Below are positions 15,109-20,131 of a stretch of 20,131 nt of DNA, piece by piece; within the stretch, counting starts at the first letter, position 1, and each line of letters opens with the position of its first letter. The stretch is from assembly GCA_030620005.1 (NCBI GenBank), contig JAUXAJ010000062.1, forward strand, positions 1 through 20,131, written 5' to 3'. The position numbers and the translations under genes are program-made. Below the pieces are notes generated by a model that was not told where the DNA came from, ran no database searches, and saw only the letters and a program-made list of their open reading frames with translations. Source of the DNA: Promethearchaeota archaeon. Its GTDB lineage: Archaea > Asgardarchaeota > Lokiarchaeia > Sigynarchaeales > SOKP01.

Positions 15109-15114
15109 GGTGAG
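15109..15114 (+). promoter_or_regulatory. Shine-Dalgarno sequence deciding the start of the second DUF35 gene
   Basis: GGTGAG begins immediately after the TGA of the thiolase-like gene and ends seven bases before ATG 15122. This supports 15122 over the GTG at 15068, which would overlap the upstream gene by 41 bases. Confidence 0.6.
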
Positions 15115-15121
15115 AAAAATA

Positions 15122-15646
15122 ATGCCATTGCCAGAATATATAAAAAAGGTTTATAAAAGAACTAGAACAATGCCAGGGATATGGAATCTACCATTATATA
15201 AGTATAAATTCAATTTGTCAAGAACTAGAGTTTTTCTTAACGGATTGAAGGAAGGGCACATATTAGGTTTAAAATGTAGATCATGTAACACCGTATCATT
15301 TCCGCCCAGATTAATTTGCGGTAGATGTCTAGTTAAGCCCGATCAATGGGTAAGGCTGCCTGAAACGGGTTCAGTTGCCACTGGTTCAGCTACATACGAA
15401 GCGGACGATAAAGCTCATGAGAGACCACAGCCGGTAATAGCGGTGCGCCAAGACGGTGCAGATACAGTTTGGCTTCACAATTTACCCAAAGATATCGATT
15501 TTCACTCAGTATATGTAGGCATGCCTGTAAAAGCTGTTTGGGCTGAAGAAAGAAAAGGAGCATGGTTGGATATCGATCATTACGAACCAGTTGAAGACCC
15601 GGCCATAGAACTTAACAAGAAAGAAGGACAAAACAGGAATTCATAA
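15122..15646 (+). CDS. DUF35 Zn-ribbon/OB-fold subunit (second copy)
   Basis: This 174-residue DUF35 protein has zinc-ribbon cysteines C52, C55, C66 and C69 (CRSCNTVSFPPRLICGRC) and then the OB fold from LPETGSVATG. It has the usual VWAEERKGAWLDIDHYEP ending and a short hydrophilic tail. It differs from the first copy in its longer basic N-terminus (KKVYKRTRTMPG), so the two are not recent duplicates. Each may pair with one of the two thiolase-like subunits, giving a DUF35-thiolase-thiolase-DUF35 arrangement. DUF35 partners in known complexes channel or hold the acyl-CoA. The chosen ATG has a clear ribosome-binding site; an upstream GTG at 15068 is open in frame but overlaps the previous gene. 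A T tract follows the gene, so the operon may end here. Confidence 0.85.
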   Translation: MPLPEYIKKVYKRTRTMPGIWNLPLYKYKFNLSRTRVFLNGLKEGHILGLKCRSCNTVSFPPRLICGRCLVKPDQWVRLPETGSVATGSATYEADDKAHERPQPVIAVRQDGADTVWLHNLPKDIDFHSVYVGMPVKAVWAEERKGAWLDIDHYEPVEDPAIELNKKEGQNRNS

Positions 15647-15667
15647 AATTTCTAAAAATTAACTATA

Positions 15668-15678
15668 TTTTTTTTTTT
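15668..15678 (+). terminator. T11 tract after the second DUF35 gene
   Basis: Eleven consecutive T begin 21 bases after the TAA. This is the form of an archaeal U-tract terminator and may end the DUF35/thiolase transcript before the acyl-CoA synthetase gene, which then has its own leader and inverted repeat. Confidence 0.45.
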
Positions 15679-15708
15679 AATTTTAATCAAAACAATGTGA
15701 AAATAAAC

Positions 15709-15740
15709 CTCACAGAATAAATTTAATTGGATTCTGTGGG
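15709..15740 (+). promoter_or_regulatory. Inverted repeat (operator or leader hairpin) upstream of the acyl-CoA synthetase
   Basis: CTCACAGAAT (15709-15718) and ATTCTGTGGG (15731-15740) can pair over 10 positions: eight Watson-Crick pairs, one T-G wobble and an outer C-G pair. The spacer is 12 bases. The element sits between a T-tract terminator and the ATG at 15770. It is richer in G and C than the surroundings, which makes a chance repeat less likely. It could be the operator of a dimeric fatty-acid-responsive repressor or an RNA hairpin in the leader. Confidence 0.45.
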
Positions 15741-15769
15741 AAAAAAAAAGAAAGAAAAATGAGAAAAGA

Positions 15770-17395
15770 ATGAGGTTAGATCAAATAGTTAAGATAATCG
15801 CAAGAAATAAAAAAGATAAAGTTGCTCTCGTTGATATAATGGCGGGAGGAAAAAGCATTACTTTTACTGAATACGATCAGAGATGTAATAATTTTGCTAA
15901 TTATGTTATTAACGACTTTAAAATTAATCCAGATGATAGAATCGCTCTTTTATTGGAAAACAGCATAGAAATTTGTGTAGCATATTTTTCAATCCCAAGG
16001 ACTTCTGGAATTGCCGTGCCCTTAAATTATTTCATGTCTAAAAAGGAGATTGAGTACTGTTTGAACGACAGCAAGCCTGTCATGTTAATCTACGGAAATA
16101 GATTTGCTAACGATATAGCGTATTATAAAGAGAAATGTCCTTTTATTAAAGAATTTATTTCCGAAGAAAGATTTGAGATGCTTTGCAAAAAACCTTTTGT
16201 AGGAAGAAGGCTCAATCCCCCTAAAAAACTTACAAGTGAAAATGTGGTATTTATTGCATATACAGGAGGAACGACGGGTTTTCCTAAAGGAGTCATGTTA
16301 ACTCATCAAGGACTTAGTGATAACATGATGAAAAGTACTGAGACTATCTTAAAATCTCTAAAAGAAAAACCAGATTTTAAAGAAGAGGGATTAAAAATGC
16401 TCGATCAAACAATATTAATTCCAATTCCTATTTTTCATTTGGCTGCGATGATAGTTTTTCTAATGTCTTTAAGTGCAGGATACACCATATATTTACACAG
16501 AGGATTTAAGGGTGATAAAATCGTACAATCGATTGACAAATATAAAATTAATCATCTTGTATGCGTGCCAACTAATATTATTAGCCTTATAGAATATTTA
16601 GAATCTGAAGACGCCAAAAAGTACGATTTGAGCAGCCTTACAGCATTAACCTATGGTGCTGCACCTATTTCTCCATCAGTACTCTCGAAAGCTTTAAAAA
16701 TGTTGCCAAATACTAGTTTTCGGCAAGCGTACGGCCAAACGGAATATTCGCCTGTTATCACTCAATTGACTTCTGAAGACCACGAGTTAGCTACGAAATA
16801 CCCAGAGATTTTAAAAAGTGGTGGACGACCTTTAGTGGGTACAGAACTCGCAATTGCCGATGAAAACGGAAATTTCCTTCCTAAAGGTGAAATAGGAGAA
16901 GTTGTTGCTTCTGGAAAATCTATAATGAGGGGATATTGGAATAAGGAAGAATTAACGAATAAAGCCATACGAGAAATTAATGGTAAGATGTGGTTATTTA
17001 CGGGGGATGTAGGATATTTGAAGGAAATTGATGGTAGAGAGTACTTATTCTTAACTGATAGGGCGAAGGACATGATCGTATCGGGGGGCGAGAACATTTA
17101 CCCTAAAGAAATTGAACATGTCATTTATCAAATTGAAGGCGTTAAATTGTGTGCTGTAATTGGAATACCTGACGAAAAATGGGGCGAAGCAGTGGTAGCT
17201 TTAGTCGTCCCAAAAAAAGGGGCCATCTTGAAGGAAGAACAAATAATAAATTACTGCGGGGAATATCTCGCTGGTTATAAAAAGCCAAAAAAAGTAATAT
17301 TTAAAGATGATCTTCCTGTTAGCGCTCAAGGAAAAATTTTGAAAAGAGTGCTAAGAGAAGAATTTTGGAAGGGAAAAGAACGCCAGATACATTAA
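15770..17395 (+). CDS. Acyl-CoA synthetase (AMP-forming, ANL family), probably fatty or aromatic acid
   Basis: This 541-residue enzyme activates a carboxylic acid to an acyl-adenylate and then to acyl-CoA. The core motifs are all present: phosphate-binding loop YTGGTTGFPKG (164-174), the A5-type YGQTEYSP, the ATP-ribose motif LFTGDVGYL, the hinge DRAKDMIVSGGENIYPKEIE, and the C-terminal catalytic lysine in SAQGKILKR (K522). The length and motif forms match long/medium-chain acyl-CoA synthetases, but substrate specificity cannot be read. Arginine codons are mostly AGA/AGG (15 of 19 by hand count), unlike the next gene. The ATG lies 30 bases after an inverted repeat, with a purine-rich leader. 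It probably supplies acyl-CoA to the thiolase-like complex encoded upstream and to the dehydrogenase downstream. Confidence 0.9.
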   Translation: MRLDQIVKIIARNKKDKVALVDIMAGGKSITFTEYDQRCNNFANYVINDFKINPDDRIALLLENSIEICVAYFSIPRTSGIAVPLNYFMSKKEIEYCLNDSKPVMLIYGNRFANDIAYYKEKCPFIKEFISEERFEMLCKKPFVGRRLNPPKKLTSENVVFIAYTGGTTGFPKGVMLTHQGLSDNMMKSTETILKSLKEKPDFKEEGLKMLDQTILIPIPIFHLAAMIVFLMSLSAGYTIYLHRGFKGDKIVQSIDKYKINHLVCVPTNIISLIEYLESEDAKKYDLSSLTALTYGAAPISPSVLSKALKMLPNTSFRQAYGQTEYSPVITQLTSEDHELATKYPEILKSGGRPLVGTELAIADENGNFLPKGEIGEVVASGKSIMRGYWNKEELTNKAIREINGKMWLFTGDVGYLKEIDGREYLFLTDRAKDMIVSGGENIYPKEIEHVIYQIEGVKLCAVIGIPDEKWGEAVVALVVPKKGAILKEEQIINYCGEYLAGYKKPKKVIFKDDLPVSAQGKILKRVLREEFWKGKERQIH

Positions 17396-17404
17396 ACTAA
17401 TTTT

Positions 17405-17426
17405 CATTACTAAATGTAATGTTTTT
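17405..17426 (+). terminator. Short hairpin with T5 after the first acyl-CoA synthetase
   Basis: CATTAC and GTAATG form a perfect six-base stem with a TAAAT loop, followed directly by five T. It lies about 10 bases after the TAA of the gene. The stem is AT-rich and weak, so terminator function is plausible but unproven. Confidence 0.4.
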
Positions 17427-17443
17427 AGATTAAATGAAAATAA

Positions 17444-17509
17444 ACAAGTCATATAAGCTTGCATTGTCCGAATTGTGAAGCAAAAATTAATGAATTGGAG
17501 AGGAAGTAA
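17444..17509 (+). pseudogene. Possible gene-end remnant with a CPNC motif
   Basis: A 21-codon frame without a start codon reads HCPNCEAKINELERK and stops at the TAA that touches the next ATG. CPxC followed by AK is a common ending for zinc-ribbon tails (CPNCGAKL-like). It may be the relic of a gene displaced when the downstream synthetase arrived, or chance. Its last codons double as the ribosome-binding site (GGAGAGGAAG) of the next gene. Confidence 0.15.
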
Positions 17510-19159
17510 ATGCGTGCTAGTCCGGAAATTGACATTCGTTCGTATCCCTTGGAAAGCTTTGCCACATTATCCACTAATTTCGAATGGAATATTCCCTCAA
17601 CATTTAATATAGGTGAAGCTATATGTGACCGGCATGCTGACGATAAAGCTCGGGTTGCTATCTTCTACGAAGATGATCAAGGAAATGAAGCTAATTATAC
17701 TTTCTGGGATCTCAAGAACCGGTCTAATCAACTCGCAAATCTCCTGAAGGAGCTAGGTGTTGAATCAAAGGATCGAGTGGGCGTCCTTCTTGCAGAGAGA
17801 CCAGAAACAATCGCCTCGTTTGTAGCAGTTTATAAACTTGGAGGAATAGTTCTTTCCATGTCTCCCTTGTTCGGTCAAGAAGCCGTTCGGTACAGGTTAA
17901 AAGATAGTAGCACTAAGATTCTGATCGTTGAAACAGGGCGTAATGATATAAGACAAATTGCCGAAGAAATTCCTTCTTTACGGCATGTTATCGTTGTAGG
18001 AGAAGGAGAACCCTCTGGTCGAAAAGAGCAAGGATTTGACGAAATTCATGACTTAACTACGAAATTTGAGTTCCCTCTAACTTCGAGTGAGAATCCTGCC
18101 CACATGTTTTACACATCTGGTACAACTGGACCACCTAAAGGTACATTACACGCTCATCGATTTATACTGGGGCATATTCCAAGTTTTCAGCTTTATTTTG
18201 AGTTGGCACCTCAAGAAACCGATGTATTTTGGACTCCTGCTGATTGGGGTTGGATTGGTGCCTTGGGTGATGTTATATTCCCTGCATTGTATTTTGGTAA
18301 GCCGATTCTTGCTTACAGACGAAGTGGTCGATTTAAGCCGCTACGGACTCTTGAACTAATGGAAAAACATCGAATAACATGTGCTTTCATCCCCCCTACA
18401 GCTCTTCGGATGATAAAAAAAACAATAGATCGTCCCGCGAACGAGTACGACTTAAGCCTTCGAGCAATCTCAAGTGCCGGTGAGAGTGTTGGTTCAAATT
18501 TGAAAAAATGGGGAAAAGAAGCGTTAGGTGTTCCGATTAATGAGTTCTATGGTGCAACAGAAGCAAATCTGATTGTAGTAACGTGTTCGGCACTTTTAGA
18601 GAGTCATTCGGGAGCAATGGGAAAACCCTGTCCAGGACAAGTCGTTGAGGTTCTTGATGAAGAAGGAAAGATTCTCCCCATCGGCGAGATCGGAGAGATT
18701 GGTGTTAAGAGCCCTAATCCTGTTCTATTTTTAGAGTATTGGAACAATCCTGAAGCAACCAAACAAAAGTTCAAAGGTTCATGGTTCATGATGGGAGATC
18801 TCGGTTATAAGGACGAGTTTGGATGCATTTGGTTTAAAGCTCGTGCAGACGACCTGATAAAGCAAGCAGGATATAGAATCGGTCCTAGCGAAGTAGAAGC
18901 CGTTATCAACTCACATCCTAAAGTGTTAGAATCGGGAGTCGTTCCGAAACCAGATCTCGTCAGAGGTCACATCATAAAGGCATTTGTAGTCATCAAAAGT
19001 GGGTCTCAACCAAATAATGAATTGAAAAACGAGATCATGGATCTTGTTAAGAATCAACTCGCTGCATATGCTTATCCTCGTGAAGTTGAATTTATCAAGG
19101 AGATACCTAAGACGGTAACTGGCAAAATCATGCGGTATGAGCTTCGGAAAATGATGTGA
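17510..19159 (+). CDS. Medium-chain/acetyl-type acyl-CoA synthetase (ANL family), atypical codon use
   Basis: This 549-residue acyl-CoA synthetase is of the ACSM/acetyl-CoA-synthetase-like branch. Motifs include the phosphate loop YTSGTTGPPKG (201-211), TPADWGWIGALGD (a hallmark of this branch), EFYGATEANL, the GDLGYKDEFGC ribose motif, the hinge KARADDLIKQAGYRIGPSEVE and the catalytic lysine in KTVTGKIMR (K539). It makes an acyl-CoA from a short or medium-chain acid using ATP and CoA. Arginine is coded by CGN in 22 of 28 positions (hand count), whereas the preceding synthetase uses CGN in 4 of 19. This suggests recent acquisition, perhaps from a bacterium. GGAGAGGAAG just upstream gives a good ribosome-binding site for ATG 17510. 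It is not a duplicate of its neighbour. Confidence 0.9.
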   Translation: MRASPEIDIRSYPLESFATLSTNFEWNIPSTFNIGEAICDRHADDKARVAIFYEDDQGNEANYTFWDLKNRSNQLANLLKELGVESKDRVGVLLAERPETIASFVAVYKLGGIVLSMSPLFGQEAVRYRLKDSSTKILIVETGRNDIRQIAEEIPSLRHVIVVGEGEPSGRKEQGFDEIHDLTTKFEFPLTSSENPAHMFYTSGTTGPPKGTLHAHRFILGHIPSFQLYFELAPQETDVFWTPADWGWIGALGDVIFPALYFGKPILAYRRSGRFKPLRTLELMEKHRITCAFIPPTALRMIKKTIDRPANEYDLSLRAISSAGESVGSNLKKWGKEALGVPINEFYGATEANLIVVTCSALLESHSGAMGKPCPGQVVEVLDEEGKILPIGEIGEIGVKSPNPVLFLEYWNNPEATKQKFKGSWFMMGDLGYKDEFGCIWFKARADDLIKQAGYRIGPSEVEAVINSHPKVLESGVVPKPDLVRGHIIKAFVVIKSGSQPNNELKNEIMDLVKNQLAAYAYPREVEFIKEIPKTVTGKIMRYELRKMM

Positions 19160-19282
19160 ACGTATCAAAATAGGTTAGAACGGATATAATTGTGCCCAAT
19201 ATATTAAATTAAAGAATGTTATTTGAGCTAAGGAATTAAAACAACAGAAAAGGAAAAGAAATTGAAATCATAAATCTTCCTT

Positions 19283-19304
19283 ATTTTCATTTCTTTATGA
19301 AAAT
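19283..19304. terminator. Inverted repeat between convergent genes
   Basis: ATTTTCAT (19283-19290) and ATGAAAAT (19297-19304) form a perfect eight-base stem around a TTCTTT loop. It lies between the ends of the second acyl-CoA synthetase and the convergent dehydrogenase, where a two-way terminator would be useful. The same arms occur at 17400-17407 and 17434-17441 after the first synthetase. AT-rich, so weak as a structure. Confidence 0.35.
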
Positions 19305-19336
19305 TGGTGTGACATATGAAATTAAGATATGCTAAA

Positions 19337-20131
19337 TTATTTATTCTTTCTATAAACTGCCTTTTGAATGATATATTTCATGACTTCGTCCGTGCCGCCC
19401 CCAATCCTTAAAAGTCTCACGTCACGGGCACATCTTTCAACGGGGTATTTATTCGTGTATCCTATTCCACCAAGAATTTGTATAGCTTCGTCACATATTT
19501 TAAATGAATTTTGGCACGCAAAAAGCTTTGCCATTGCTGCTAAATTACCATCTTGTGGTGTTTTTACAGATTTTTCAGTGAGAGCCCTTCCAGCTTCGTA
19601 GGTTGAAACCATTTTAGCAATTTTAAAGTTGATACCTTCAAATTCGCTTATCGGTCTTTTAAATTGAACCCTTTCCATGGAATATTGAATGGCGACATCT
19701 AACGCCCTTTTAGCCACGGCTAACGCTTGAACTGATAAGACCATTCTTTCTGGTCCTAAGAAAGCTTGCAATCCAGAAATAACGGAGGATTTTCCAGTTT
19801 TTCCCGTGCCCGAAGGATCGTTCTTTATTTCTTGGTAAAAAAGCGCATTTTCTTCCGGAACACGAACATTATTGAATTTCATGTGTCCTAAATGTAGCCC
19901 GTGAAGTCCCATCATTTTATATTCTTCAATGACTTCAAATCCATCCCATCCAGATTCAACAACACAAGCGCCGTTCCGACCGTATACAATCATTATGTCT
20001 GCGATACTCCCATTCGTGATAAACCTTTTCTCACCATTTAGGATAAATTCGTTATTTGCCTCGTCTTTTTCGTAAAATGTTCTCATGCGTGATAAATCGC
20101 TTCCAGCATCCGGTTCAGTAAAACAAAAACA
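19337..20131 (-). CDS. Acyl-CoA dehydrogenase (partial, 5' end beyond the window)
   Basis: This flavoenzyme introduces a double bond between C2 and C3 of an acyl-CoA, the first oxidative step of beta-oxidation. The frame is open to the window edge: the residues before the first ATG read FTEPDAGSDLSRMRT, the family's FAD-binding TEPxAGSD motif, so the N-terminal half is simply cut off. Visible parts are LNGEKRFITNGSIAD, YSMERVQFKRPISEFEGINFKIAKM, and LGGIGYTNKYPVERCARDVRLLRIGGGTDEVM near the end. The usual MCAD-type base (EGT) is GGT here, but GPERMVL has a glutamate (codon 19748-19750) at the site used by isovaleryl- and long-chain acyl-CoA dehydrogenases. It is likely active. It converges with the synthetase genes and should use their product. 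Confidence 0.9.
   Translation of the reverse strand, partial: CFCFTEPDAGSDLSRMRTFYEKDEANNEFILNGEKRFITNGSIADIMIVYGRNGACVVESGWDGFEVIEEYKMMGLHGLHLGHMKFNNVRVPEENALFYQEIKNDPSGTGKTGKSSVISGLQAFLGPERMVLSVQALAVAKRALDVAIQYSMERVQFKRPISEFEGINFKIAKMVSTYEAGRALTEKSVKTPQDGNLAAMAKLFACQNSFKICDEAIQILGGIGYTNKYPVERCARDVRLLRIGGGTDEVMKYIIQKAVYRKNK

Noticed and set aside
15068..15121. GTG 15068 as the start of the second DUF35 gene
   Set aside because: It would overlap the thiolase-like gene, and GGTGAG sits correctly before ATG 15122.
1..20131. tRNA genes, rRNA and CRISPR arrays
   Set aside because: No T-loop/acceptor pairing, rRNA-like sequence or regularly spaced repeats were found on reading both strands by eye; a covariance-model scan was not possible here.

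Overview
The window is AT-rich, gene-dense, intron-free DNA, most probably from an archaeon. The evidence is an archaeal-type Pus10 tRNA pseudouridine synthase, a Roadblock/LC7 protein, an F420-type (LLM) oxidoreductase, a GH57 hydrolase, U-tract-like terminators, and DUF35/thiolase gene pairs of the archaeal kind. The Roadblock protein with a long acidic tail, together with acyl-CoA genes and low GC, makes an Asgard (Lokiarchaeia-like, Promethearchaeati) archaeon my best guess. This is inference, because no rRNA or marker set is present.

Layout. 1-7.2 kb, all on the minus strand: Pus10; a GPH-type MFS transporter followed by a 26-base T tract; a Roadblock gene split by one in-frame TAA from its acidic tail; a P-loop nucleotide-kinase-like gene; a TPR gene whose start is out of frame across a 19-base homopolymer; and a CPBP-like membrane protein with two zinc ribbons and missing catalytic histidines. 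7.4-9.8 kb, plus strand: a UroD-family gene also split by one in-frame TAA, then an LLM-class oxidoreductase. 9.8-11.8 kb, minus strand: a GH57 hydrolase and a DUF998-like membrane protein. 11.8-12.25 kb: no intact gene, only a possible zinc-finger gene remnant.

12.25-19.2 kb, plus strand: an acyl-CoA cluster in the order DUF35, thiolase-like, thiolase-like, DUF35, acyl-CoA synthetase, acyl-CoA synthetase. An acyl-CoA dehydrogenase converges on it and runs off the right edge. The synthetases would activate carboxylic acids to CoA thioesters and the dehydrogenase would oxidise them. The two thiolase-like subunits with their DUF35 partners would then make or break a C-C bond. Both thiolase-like proteins have glycine where the nucleophilic cysteine should be and lack the GHP histidine, so ordinary Claisen thiolysis is unlikely. 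A retro-aldolase or other CoA-ester lyase, as in the Ltp2/DUF35 system, is the most interesting hypothesis here.

Four genes carry one-base problems: two in-frame TAAs, one homopolymer frameshift, and one missing start codon. These may be consensus errors, recent decay, or genuine recoding. I found no tRNA, rRNA, CRISPR array or intact mobile element by eye.
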